Source: Adineta steineri (lineage: Eukaryota > Rotifera > Eurotatoria > Adinetida > Adinetidae). Taken from it: DNA of 64,000 bases. This document shows, piece by piece, positions 10,532-22,434 of the stretch. The notes below the pieces were generated by a model. That model made no database searches and was not told the origin of the DNA. It saw only the letters and a list, made by a program, of their open reading frames with translations. The DNA is taken from contig CAJNOI010000254.1 in NCBI GenBank assembly GCA_905250115.1, positions 39,738-103,737 of the forward strand. Reading direction: 5' to 3'. The translations under genes were made by a program, and so were the position numbers. Numbering within the stretch: the first letter of the stretch is position 1; every line of letters begins with the position of its first letter.

Positions 10532-12782
10532 TTCTTGTATTTATGTCATAGATTTTGTTTTTTTTTCTTTGTTTATTTTAACATCATTTTGTTAAAACGA
10601 GATATCTCGATAAATAAACAAGAATATTGAGTTTTATCTCTTAGTACATGATCAATAAATTGCATTATTTCGTTTTTATTCTTTTAAAAACTTTTACTGA
10701 AAATGATGTATGGAATTATGCGCATATCGATCGTTTTGTGTATTGTAAGAGAAATTGTTCTTTTTTAACATTCACTATAATTACTGGTATGCGTATTCAT
10801 TACGTGTAGAATTTATTAGGAACAAGAAAAAGTTATTGAATAAAAATAGATTAGCTGAAATATTAGTGGACTAACACTGATAAGATGAATATTTTGAATC
10901 TGTTCTTTAGATGAAAGAAAACGAAACGAGAAATACAGTTAATATTATAATTTATGATATTTTTCTACAATACTTCTTTTAAATAAGGGTGGGTGTGGGA
11001 GTGGATACTTACTTCATCATCATCTACACCTACACCTTCAGAATGATAGATTACATGCACAATAGTTTGCTTTCAACGCAACACATTGTTTTTGTGATTA
11101 CTCTCTTTGACTAAAACTAAACAAGATGACGTCATTTCGTATTGCACAAGATTGAAAAATAGATAGAATGAGATAATTCGTTTTTTATGTACAGACGCCC
11201 TAAGAAGTAATACTCTATGGCTGATTTCTCTCTCTCTCTCAATATATGATAATCTGTACGAAAAAAAACATCTTTTCTTCTCTTTTATGCTATAAAAACT
11301 TTGGAGAAGTATTTTATTTCTTATTTTTTTAAATCAAACTACCGTAAATTTATTTTTCATCTTTTCGAGTGTCGTAAGACAATTTAAGAGATTCAGTCGA
11401 CATTTGCCTACTCGTTGCTTTTTGTTCTTATCAGAGCCTACTCAGCTGTTTAAAGTCACAGCTGCAGATATTCAACAACCAAAACAATATCTCTGGCTAA
11501 CATACAACAATTATAACTTCCAACAGTGAATTTCCGACTCTACAGTATAAAACAGATCAGTCGACAAACGTAAATGAAAAGAGTTCAACAATTAATTGAT
11601 GGATAAAGAGAAAATTCAACATTTCCGTATGATGATATATCAACTCTTGTTCTGTATTTCAACTAGTATTACTTTTACTAGAATTAACATGAAATACTGT
11701 ATTTATAATGGCTCATATTCTCCTGTACAAATAACACTATTCACCTTATCAAATGGAATATATTAGACGGATGGTGGAATCAATCAATGAAATATTTTTC
11801 TTATGTTTCTATTCACTGCATAAAATTCTCAATCTGCAACTGCCGTTTCTTGTTGTTGGTGAATGTGATCGTAATCAAAAATATCATTCACATAGTACAC
11901 TGCTTATTTGCATTCTCTACAGGAAGATAATAATGAATAGATAATATTATTTTAGAATATTGCCTGGAGAGAATTCGTACTTCTATTTTCTTCGGACAAA
12001 CTGAGAGTGTGTGATCGGATATATCTTATACAAAATTATATGAATAATAATAATAATTAAAATATCGGTCGTATTTGTATTTGATGTTTAAAGTACAAAT
12101 AAATATTAATTCAATAGAATAATGGTGTAAAATGTATATTTTCTATCGAGATTATTCTTCCAATAAACTAATCTCATTTCTTATATCAAGCATAAAAAAA
12201 ACTATGAATTTTGTTGATAATATTCAATTCAATCAATAAATGGTATTATTCACAATTTCAGTGTATTTTTGTTTTTCGTTTTCATATTTCTCCAATACAA
12301 ATAACACATTCACAATATTTTTCTTTCGTATCTTTACTTGATAGATAAAAGATAATAATAACATCTATATTATTCATATGAATGATTATTGTTGGTTGAC
12401 GACTAGTTTTATCGAAGATAAAAAATATCTCTCTCTCTCTCTCTCCTCCATTGATATTATCAAACTTCATCAAAACTCGCAACTCACATTGAAATAGTTC
12501 AAATTCCCTCTTCAACAATATCATATTCACACCTGAGTATAGAAAAAGAATATTTTTAATCTTTTGCAATATGTCGAAGAATGGTTTCGATTATTTATTA
12601 ATATGATTACTAAATTTTTAAAAATAATGCAAATGAACAAAATATGAAAAAAAACTCGCGATCTTTGAAATGTTATAACTACCGAGGAAAAAAAACCAAA
12701 AAGTGTTTTATCTAAACTGGTGAATAAAATAATAAAAGAAAAAAAATGAATAAAATGTTTTCTTCAAGTTCTTTAACTATTT
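10532..12782. other. Intergenic region
   Basis: No gene is supported. A hairpin with telomere-like arms sits at 10987-11038. A CT dinucleotide run lies near 12428-12446. Short frames at 11753-11944 (plus) and 12282-12569 (minus) are low-complexity and carry no domain. Confidence 0.55.
10987..11038. repeat. Hairpin with telomere-like arms
   Basis: GGGTGGGTGTGGGAGTGG is followed after about 20 bases by CTACACCTACACC, forming an imperfect inverted repeat whose arms resemble TGTGGG repeats. It belongs to the dispersed family whose best members are at 53484-53552 and 56361-56420. Confidence 0.45.
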
Positions 12783-13315
12783 TCAACGGATCATTTGTCT
12801 TTTAGTAGCAAATTTCCAACACTTCTTGTTATAAATAGCCCATCGACCGAAGTCGCTTGCTCGAGGATTGGGTTTGTTTGATGTAACAAATAATTGTGCA
12901 GCAGGTTCATTTGTTTTATCATAATCATCGTGCCACCATGTCATATCTGTGAATGCATAACCACCACATGTTGAATCACTGTTACATTTGTCAATGGCTT
13001 TGCTCAATGGAAGAATACAATAACCTTGCTTTAATGTATCTGATTTACATTGATAACTTGTATCATTATAAGTTTGAATTCCATTTGGATCATAGTTATA
13101 CAAATATGAATTACATTGAGAACTAAAATAAAATATCTTGTGAATATCTCAAGAAGATTTTCTATTGACAAGACATACTTTAATTGATATGCTTTACGAA
13201 GTGCTAATAAAAGTTCTTCATTTTCACCATCCATAAACAAATCCGATAAACGTCCTGCATTAACGATTGCTGGAATAATCACAGCCAAGATTAAAACTAT
13301 TTCAAGAAGCTTCAT
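12783..13315 (-). CDS. Small secreted cysteine-rich protein, 158 aa
   Basis: There are two exons on the minus strand: 13315-13179 and 13122-12783, separated by a 56-bp intron (GTATGT...TTTTAG). They add up to 159 codons including the stop. Residues 1-20 form a clear signal peptide (hydrophobic ILAVIIPAIVNA, then G). The mature part has a pattern DKCNSDSTCGGYAF followed by WW and a C-terminal FGRWAIYNKKCWKF. The spacing of Cys and the CxGYAF word recall short PAN/apple-like modules, but I cannot assign a family with confidence. It is likely extracellular. No operon or partner is evident. Confidence 0.72.
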
Positions 13316-15212
13316 GTTTTCTAGTCGTTTATTCTAAATTTGATAATAGAAAAGAGAATAGTAAAGGTATATTCATACAAAAAATAAGAACAACTTACAC
13401 AGACAACACTTACTTATTAGTGATGAGATTAATATATGGATATGAATGTTTATTCGGCAGTTTCACTGCTGTTTATATACGCACTTTTCATAGTGATATT
13501 CGAGATATTTCTAATCTCACTCAACCATAAAGACAAACAAGCTATAGACTCTTCTCCACTCACTCAGTGGTTTTTTTCTCTCTTATTTATTCTTTTATTT
13601 TATTTCTCTACAATCATCGATTTGCGCCTTTTTTTTGTAAATATTATTGATGTCAATAATATAAACTACAATTGAAGTGACTGCTGATTCATTTTGATAA
13701 TCGGTGTTTTTACCTTGCTTGTATGTTTTAGTTGGAAATTCGTTTGATGATATTTGAAAGTGTCATTAGTGTGATTGGATATTGAGAATGATTAATAAAA
13801 AAAACAAGTTATTTTGTTGACTAGATACATATTTTCAAATATTATTTTTTTTTTGATAATCAAAACATCTTCATATGTATTTACCGTGGATAAAAGTAAC
13901 ATGTAGTGAAATTGTAAAATTCATCAGGTTATAATTGCAGTAGTGTTTCAACAAAACAAATAGATGAGAAAAATAAGTAATTACATAAATGAGAGTTGAT
14001 GAAGATGTTAACTGCTAGAGGTATATCTTAATGATTGTTGTAAAAGATGAAGTACAGGATCAGAACTCACTGGGACTATAGTTTCAATACTATTCATCCA
14101 TCAGAGAGTCTCCCATTCATTAGGACCATGTGAGTGGTATAACTGGCGATTTTCTCCTATGACTTATTTGTTTTATGAATAAACATATGTCCAACTCAAT
14201 TGAATTTCAATTTTCTTCACAAGATATATTTTCAATGTCTTTTTCTTTTGTTGTTTGATGAGTTTATTGAGCACAAAAACAATTAGATAATGTCGTCGAC
14301 GAAATATCGGAAAATTTCTTTTTTTATCTATGCCTTGATAATTAAAATGTTTATTTATGTATGATAAAATTCGAAAATAAAAATTTTCTTTTGATTTAAA
14401 ATAGAAGATTTCTGATCAATAACTATATTGAGAGATTCTCAAGGTTATCGAAAAATATTTTTTTTCGCGATTGTAATAATATTTATCGATAATACGTAAA
14501 TACATCGACCATTTCTCTTTTCTTGCGTTCTTTGTTATTCAAGTGTGACTAAGAAGAAAAACCTTCATATGATGTTGGGATATTTTTTTTTTCATCCTTA
14601 TAATAAAATGGTTGTTGATGCAGTATGTATAAACAACGAGCAAGAAACTATCATCAAAAAAGAGAATATACGATTTTTTTGAGTTTTGTTTTATAATGAC
14701 AGATTTGGTTTGATATATAAGTGCTGGATATATATGTGTCAGGCAGAATTAAGGTTTAGGCAAAATTAAACTTGATTTTAAAATGATTCTATGATCATAT
14801 GATTTTAAAAATTTTCGAAATAAAATTCAGTTGTTATTATTTTAAGTTTTTCAAAATTGTAAAGTTCTTAAGTTGAATTCAATAAAAAATGAATTTAATT
14901 TTAGAAAGATGTAGAGTTCGCAAGTTATATTTGTCGCAGATACGTTTGGAATTTAGTTGAGTTTGGAATACGTTTAAAATTAATAAAATAATTTTTTTTT
15001 CGAAGTTTTTGTGGTATTTTATAGCTATAAGCTATTTATAAATAGAATTAGAAGAACTTTAGTTTTAGTTTTATAAAATTATCATATTTCCATTAATAAT
15101 AAATTGTATGTAGATTTTAAGAAGAATTTTTATAATAATAGAGTATTTCCGATTACGTAGAATTGATTTTGTTAGTTTTTCGTTGTTAAATATATTAACT
15201 ATTTTTTTGATA

Positions 15213-15600
15213 ATGGGGACATGGGGACATTGATCATTGAATAAAAAATGAAATTTATTTGATTTTTGTTTTTAAATATATTATTTTTTTAAATAATGGG
15301 GACATGGGGACATTGATTATTGGTTGAAAAATGAAATTTGTTTAATTTTTATTTTTAATTTTACTGATTTTTTTAAATAATGGGGACATGGGGACATCAA
15401 TTATTTGCTAGAAAATTAAACTTGTTTGATTTTTATTTTTAAAAATATTGATTTTTTTTAGATGATGGGGACATGGGGATATTGATTATTGGTTGAGAAA
15501 TGATTTGTTTGATTTTTGTTTTTAAATATATTATTTTTTTAAATAATGGGGACATGGGGACATTGATTATTAGCTAGAAATGAATTGTTGAGTATTTATT
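15213..15600. repeat. Minisatellite, 5 copies of about 83 bp
   Basis: Five copies of ATGGGGACATGGGGA begin at 15213, 15296, 15380, 15465 and 15546. Each is followed by AT-rich sequence with T runs. The period is 81-85 bases and the G-rich core is much better conserved than the spacers. Confidence 0.85.
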
Positions 15601-16237
15601 ATATTATATTATTTTTATGACAATAAAATTAAAACATTGATCGTAATTGATGAAAAATAATATTGTAAATATAAGACAGTTTTACGAAGATTTTTTTCTT
15701 CTGTGATTGTGATTTCACAAGTATTTTGTCGAATCGGTTATATAGGAAAAGACATGAATATTTTCAGTTAGATAATGTTTATTACGTGTGATGATAAAAT
15801 CAAAGAAAGAAATATGATAAACAGATTTTAAAATTTACGATCACATTCAAGAAAAAATGAAAGTCAGTAGTTAAATAAACATAAGGCAACGGAGACGTGC
15901 GATTGTGTATTATTTTCTCATTAAATATTTCCATTGAATAGTAATATTTGAATTATAAAAACAAAATACATCGATTTATCTAATTAAAAATGTCGTCATA
16001 GCTTATGTTTAATCATTATGTATTTCATAGTAACGAACCTTGATAAATAGAATACAGTTCATTTACACAAGCGACATAAACATTTAATTTAGTAGATCTT
16101 AGCAAAAATTTTTAATATAGAAAATTTATGGGAATAATAATTTTAGGAAAACTATGTAATAATATACTATGAGATGAGACGACCAATTATTTTATATTTT
16201 TATAATACTAAACGTTGAATAAATTAGTATATAATAA

Positions 16238-16565
16238 ATGACGAGCACACAAAAACACAAAAATTTTCAGAAAAAATCAAATATATATGATACAATGAGT
16301 TCACTCAATTTCTTATTCAACGTTTTTAATGTTTTTTTTGGAAACTACTATACAAATTATTTGTTTTACTCTAACAAAAGAATCTTGCCCGATATTTTTT
16401 CTTTTAATTCTAAATGACGAGCACAGAAAAAATGGAAAAAATATATGATACAATGAATCGCCTAATTTTTTATTAGTTGTTCTTAATATGTTTTTTTGTT
16501 GGACGATACTATACAAATAATCTATTTTATTATAATAGAAAAATGTTTTTCGATATTTTTTTTTC
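16238..16565. repeat. Direct duplication of about 170 bp
   Basis: Two adjacent copies share TGACGAGCACA, the word ATATATGATACAATGA and ACTATACAAAT in the same order and spacing. They lie inside the right part of the 14740-16652 element. Confidence 0.6.
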
Positions 16566-19121
16566 GACCAAAAAAAACGAAATTCAAATTTTCGCGCGGA
16601 AAGAAAAGCAAGTTTTGCCTGTTTAATTTTGCCTAAAACTTAATTTTGCCTGGGACATACACATTTGTATGATTATATAGGATATTTTACCTTAATGTAG
16701 ATGAGAGTTGGAAAGAATAAATAAAGATGAATGGTAAATACATGATTTTCGATGGGATTTATGTACGAAAGATTTCGCCCTTGATTTGTTATTTATTTTG
16801 AAAGCGATATAAAGAGATAGGGGAGTAAAACTATATTTTTTCATACAGTCATCGCCATAAAATGCTCTTTTCATTAATTCAGGTAAGAGAATGCCGTATT
16901 CTTTTTTTTATTCCGATGAAAGAAAAATATATTTACCTATACCAATCTAGTTAATAATAAGATTCATATCTTTGATGCTCGTTACTAGGTGTCATTATGA
17001 CATCGGTGCGCAATATTCGATAGCACTAGTACAATGTAGTCTTGAAGCAAAACAAGACTCGTACAATTGTAAAATACAGGATATGGTGTGTTTATCGGAC
17101 CTTGACAAAAAATAGACAATGATCGATTTAATAATGCATATTGTCCATTACTGATGGTTCATGCAAAACTGTCTCTCTTACTCTGATTGCTTTTATTAAA
17201 ATGAAAACAACAGAGTAGATAAAAACAAATCTATGCATAAGTGTAATACATATAGTTCAGTCATTGATTTTGTAATTTTATGCATAAAAAATATCAGTTA
17301 ATTATATTTATAGCAACAAAGTGTTAATGGAAGAATTTATCTTTCGATTATTAGTTCTAGCTTTTATCAACAATCAGATAATTATCATGCAAAATTTCGA
17401 AAATGAAGATTCGAGTATTGTCTAAATCATATATTGTAGAGCACTTTTCAATGTTGATCATTTACATTCAAAGCAGAACTCTTTAGCTTCCAGTCACAAG
17501 ATTTGAGTATTTTGTTTAAAAACTAATTGTGATTTGATACAAAACGCTGGTCGTGCTAGATTAGTGATGATCGATGTTTTTTAAGAAGTGAGAAAAAGAA
17601 ATTTATTTTGATATACATTTTGTATTAAACAATGTAGGTATAAAGTTGATTTTTGTGATTATATAACATGTTTTGTTTATTTCCGAAATCACATTTATAT
17701 ATATCACATATCGAGAAGATCGCCGCTATTTTGAGGCGATTATGTTCGAAGAAACAATTTCTTAAAAATCGCCGATAAATCAACGCAATAAATCGTGTTT
17801 AATCACTGATTTTTCTAATTGATTTTCAAATTGCTTACTAATTCGAAAAATAATGAAAGTTCTGGATAGTTAAGAGTCAGAAACAATTTCAGTGGATTTC
17901 TTTAACATAATTCTAGGGATTTATAGGAAAAAGAAAAATTAATTTTTTTACAATGTTGCTGTTATCGCATAAACGAGATTGGGCAGTTAAAAAAACGATT
18001 GAACTACAAAAATCTTAGTCTTATTTATATTCATTTGATTTGATTTCAAATGCTCCTTCTTTTAGATGAAAGATCGTTTGTTTTTTAGACAAATTTTTAG
18101 ATTAAATATCTCATTTAATGCTGTTTTTCGTCGTAGGTTTTGTTTTAAAGAATTCAATCAATTTTCAATTAATGCAAAATTTAAAACTTCTAGAGTATTT
18201 TGGAAATTCTTATTCTAATCAGGATTTGGAGTTCTACTTTTTATTTAGAAAAAAACAAGTAATTTTTTGGGCTTTTGGATTATTAATTTTATGCAAAATG
18301 AAGATGCATCGATTTTCAGATAAACAAAGCTTCAAAAATCGAAGAGCCTGCGAGAACCTTTTTTTTTAATTTTATTTTCACCTTTTTTGAGTGTCTTCTC
18401 ATATAATTATAGAATTGCCGCACTAATTCTTTTTAGTTTAATATGTACTTTTTCTATTAAATAATATAATCATTTTTTTGAATAAAATCTTCAATAATAA
18501 CAATTAAAGATCAAAGATTCCGGATAAGATAATAAAATTAAATTAAAATGCATCAAATAGCTTAAAACAATGGAGTAATGAAGGTCAATGCGCCTAGATA
18601 ATAAGAAATTATCAGAAAAATCGACTAGATAATCACGATTTATCACAAGAATCATGAAAATAATCGACAAAAGCCAGCGATTAATGACCGATTTTGAGGA
18701 CATGGGTGTGTAGTTAAAGCACCGCAATCACATTCACGCGCACTCATTCACACCAACATACACATCTTCAAGATGCATTAGCTATTGTCGGTTACCCCAT
18801 GACAAGAACAGTTCTATTAGAAGCAGATCAAAATTCTGCTCAATCGAAACGAAAACGCTGTTCGCTTTATGGATACCCTATTGATAAAAAAAGCTTTAAC
18901 TCAATGGTGTAGTTGTTCTGCATTTGTTTGTAATGAGCATCCTATTAAACGTATTTTTTGCATGACATGTTCTAAATAAAGCAAATCATATTCATTTTTA
19001 TATTAAATCGAATAAAGAAATAACATATTACATCGAGAAACTGATCGAAAACAGAAAAAAAATGGTTTAGAAAAATATATGTTGCTAGTATAGCGCTTAA
19101 AATAGGCCACTACTACTAAGG

Positions 19122-22100
19122 TTAATGAAAGTTTTTTACGAAAGCATGAAGAATGATAAACATAAGAACATATTGCTTGTTGGCCATTATGGAAATGGTT
19201 TCGTTTACCGGAGGTGTAAGAATATTGATAGGACTCCATCGATTAGCGATATCGAATGATAAGTCTGGCAGATAAGACGCATATTTAGTCGAGTTAGGAT
19301 TGAGAACTAGATCACCCAGAATATCAGCCCATAATGGAACGAACTTCATTCCCCATCCTCCAGCATACATGAGCAATTTGTCATGATAACGTATTTCTTT
19401 TGGTAGATAACTGATGATGAAGCCATCGTCAGGTAGGAAACTAGCCAAACAAGAAAAATTTTTAAGTTCATATGAAGAAGAATCAACAGACGGTATATTA
19501 TTTGTTACCCAGTCAGTCGTTCGTTTGATAAGCCAAGGGTCAGTGACATTCTTTCTGTCACCTGGATATAACAGAGGGTTTGAAAAATCTTGAATGAAAT
19601 CAGGTGAAATTTTGACGTATCCCGGTCGATCACTAGAAGGTGACGGGAATCCATAGTACAACGATTGTTTATCACCTCCGAATGTAGACCATGTCGGAAT
19701 AGTTACGTTACCAGGTTTCAGTGCAAAATACATTGTTGGCAATTCCCATAGTATCATATTCAAAAAAAAACCGAGATTTTCCGAAATACTTCGAGAAAAG
19801 GGTCCTGCAGCAAACACTACCTTGGAAGCATTCAAAGAGCCACGATTAGTGAATATGCGAACATGATTTTCTGTCTCTGATACAGATGGATCAAGTTCAA
19901 GAAAAGCTTCCTGGGTGCGAATCGTGATATTGTATCCAATAGTTAAATTTTGTAGTGCTTGCATTAATACAGTTACATTGATATAGCCTGAGTTCGGATG
20001 GAAAATTCCCTTGTAGGTTGAGTTTTTTGAAAAAAATGGATATCTGCGATTCAGATCCGATGAGTTAAGAAACTCGCAGCCCATGCTTAAATTTCTACAA
20101 ACGCTCTCGAATGCATTAAAATCAGCTTCTGTTGTTTCCCCCGCTCCCAACTCACCAAAGAAAAGGTATCCATCCGTGGTATTGAGTATTGATCCGGTTT
20201 TCAAATTTGCATCAATCTCAAGTTGTCTCCAATAGTCTGTTGACATCATAGCAAGTTTAGCTAAGTATTATTTATCGTACACTTGCCAAAATTGTCTTGT
20301 ATCTGATGAACCAGAACTTCCTTCTGAATTGCCTAATTGACTTTGTTCTATCACGACTATTTTCCATGCTTTGTTTTTCTTTGCTAAATTAATGGCTGTT
20401 GCTAGTCCAATAGGTCCTCCACCAATAATAGCAACATCGAAATACTCTTCCTGAATTTTCAAAGCAGCTTCAAGCGCTGATAATATACTACCTTCAATCC
20501 ACGCATGTGCACTGCTCGTATGTTCACCAATGAAATAAACAGAACCTATCGGTTCTCGAAGAGCACTTTTTAGGTGTTGCTCTTGATAAGGTGTAAATAA
20601 CACGAATGCACCGTGTGACCAAGGATCAGCACACCAGTGTTTTACAACACCATTGTCATTGAATGACGGCTCCTGCGGAATAGTATATATTGCGTTAAGG
20701 TTGGATAGTGCCGTTTTTATTGCTAAGTCGTCCGATAGTGATTGCCACACAAGAGAATCTTGTGACCATGTGTACGAACTGATTATCGCTCCCCCTCTAG
20801 AGGAGGATCCGCTAAAATTTTGAAAATAAGTAAATCTTATTGGTAGATCTGTTGTGGTGCGTCCAGCTTTGATTCCATAGTCGAACCACCATGCCGTCGT
20901 GAAGAAGAGAGACACTTTACTAGCACAATCATAGTGAGCTTGGCGCAGTGCACGATATTTATTTTTGAAAAAGTCAGGACTTTTAAATTCAATAAGTCTG
21001 GCTGCTGGAGCTGTTGTTGCGACGATCACTGATTCATAGCGATCAGTAGACATTGGTGATACTGATTTGCTAGTCACATATTCCATACCTATGTCATACG
21101 GTGATCTGTCATTCAGATCAACGGTAACAATTTTCTGATCGTACAAAATTTAGCAACGCTGCACAGTAATATTTATACATTCATTCTTCAATTCTTCAGT
21201 TAATCGATCGTTACCACCTTCAATATAATAAAATTTCGTATTATCTGAAATAATTTGCATATCAGCTATGGCTTCCGTTAATGACGTGTATAAATTTGTC
21301 TCAATATTGAACATTAAGGCAACGTAATCGATAGCACCGCGAGACATATTCACTGAAGTAAGATATTGATCAATAGTATATGAGCCGTAATCTCGAATAA
21401 AAGTATCATAACCTGAAGTATGTATAATCTCCAATAGTGGATTAGTCGCTCTATTCCACAATTCGTCAGCAGTCTAAAAAAAAGAGTGATGAAAATAAGT
21501 ACTCGTGTGTACTCAGACACAAGGAACATGAGTCAGAATAGCAATCTTTAGAATGTATTCCTTTTTTAGTGCTCCTTACTTTTCCACGTTCATCTTCGGT
21601 CACATTAAAACCTAATGCAGCTGGATTTCTATTGGCTTCTCGAACAGTTAAATGGACGTTGTTTATATATACCATAGCATCGTCATCTGAATTTATAAAT
21701 TCTTTATATGGAAGATAGTACCGTTTTTCAATGTAGTCTTTCAATAGTGGATGTGCATCCAGTGGTAAACGCATTGCACCTAATTCCGTGACGTAGTTTG
21801 TACCTTGTTGTCGAAAAGTGAAAATCCGCCCACCAACTCGAGAACTTCCCTCGTAGATGGTCACTCGATGACCAGAACGTGCTAGTTCAACAGCAGCTGT
21901 CAAACCTGACACACCGGCACCAATGACTGCTATGTTTAAACACCTGCGGCATTTTGGGAGTCCAAGAACGGGTATGTTGTTCATTTGCGTCGAGTATTCC
22001 GATAGTGGTGTTTTTTTGCTCTTGTATTGCATTGCCTGTTTGTGATTTAGTACTCGAACAAATTCATCGTGTCGATAACTTCCTACAACACATAGATTCC

Positions 22101-22134
22101 AAGTCAATAAAATCAATATTAGTCGCTTCCACAT
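19122..22134 (-). pseudogene. Secreted flavin oxidase fusion (L-amino-acid oxidase-like + sarcosine oxidase-like) with two in-frame stops
   Basis: There are two exons: 22134-21580 and 21473-19122, with a 106-bp intron joining in phase 0. The frame spans 968 positions. Residues 1-19 are a signal peptide. An FAD Rossmann motif GAGVSG at about 72-77 plus RVGGR and ELGAMRLP mark a flavin amine/L-amino-acid oxidase domain, which ends with GEHTSSAHAWIEGS near 520. A second dinucleotide motif GGGPIG at about 536-541 opens a DAO-family domain like monomeric sarcosine or N-methyltryptophan oxidases. Its GSSDTR segment and a Cys near 860 (FSCLASFLPDD) fit the covalent-FAD position. Many N-glycosylation sequons fit secretion. 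Expected chemistry is oxidation of amino and N-methyl amino acids with release of H2O2. TAA codons at 21150-21152 and 20268-20270 interrupt an otherwise intact frame with no indel. It is probably a recent pseudogene or an error; readthrough is possible but unproven. Confidence 0.8.
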
Positions 22135-22370
22135 CTAAAAAGATTTGAAAAATAGATCAACTATAAAAATGATTCCTTATGTTTATTCAAGAGAAGGCCT
22201 TTGCTTAGTATGAGGGTATGTGTGTGGGTATTGGAGATAGTGTTGATTTCATATCTACACTCTCGGAATCAAGAACAATTTCATCCAATGTGATTCTCTA
22301 CTCTAATTCGACATCCATTCCATCCAATATCGTATTTGTATTATTTTCCAATGAGATAAATTGATTGATT

Positions 22371-22434
22371 GGGTGTGGGTGTGAGGACCATAGATATGAC
22401 ACACTCACACTCACACATTCACTTCCACACCCTA
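22371..22434. repeat. Hairpin with telomere-like arms
   Basis: GGGTGTGGGTGTGAGG is followed by TCACACTCACACATTC and CCACACCC, giving an imperfect inverted repeat of about 64 bases. A looser relative lies just left, near 22205-22262. Confidence 0.45.

Larger units (their letters stand above)
14740..16652. mobile_element. 1.9-kb non-autonomous element with about 36-bp inverted ends
   Basis: The left end starts CAGGCAGAATTAAGG then TTTAGGCAAAATTAAAC. The right end on the opposite strand starts CAGGCAAAATTAAG then TTTTAGGCAAAATTAAAC. The two ends pair over about 36 bases with few mismatches. In the middle sits a minisatellite (15213-15600). Near the right end is a direct duplication of about 170 bases (from about 16238 and from about 16414, each starting TGACGAGCACA). 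There is no protein frame. A target duplication is not obvious because the flanks themselves continue the imperfect inverted repeat. Confidence 0.6.
13316..19121. other. Long non-coding region with repeats
   Basis: No gene is supported. The 79-codon frame at 13436-13675 (plus) is hydrophobic and T/A-rich with no homologue I recognise. The region contains the 1.9 kb inverted-repeat element at 14740-16652. A weak inverted repeat (AAATCGTG and GATTTTTCT words at 17788-17816 against 18613-18644) may mark another decayed element. 18730-18980 shows nothing I can name. Confidence 0.55.

Noticed and set aside
13436-13675. 79-codon hydrophobic frame divergent from the secreted-protein gene
   Set aside because: Composition reflects T-rich DNA; no homologue recognised, and it overlaps the likely promoter of the minus-strand gene.
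20250-20290. Tiny intron (22 bp) to explain the second in-frame TAA of the oxidase fusion
   Set aside because: A GT...AG pair exists but is far too short and would break the frame.
21474-21579. Possible extra coding sequence between the two oxidase exons
   Set aside because: It has a clean GTAAGG donor and a T-rich AG acceptor; removing it joins GGK to TADELW, the order expected in the family.
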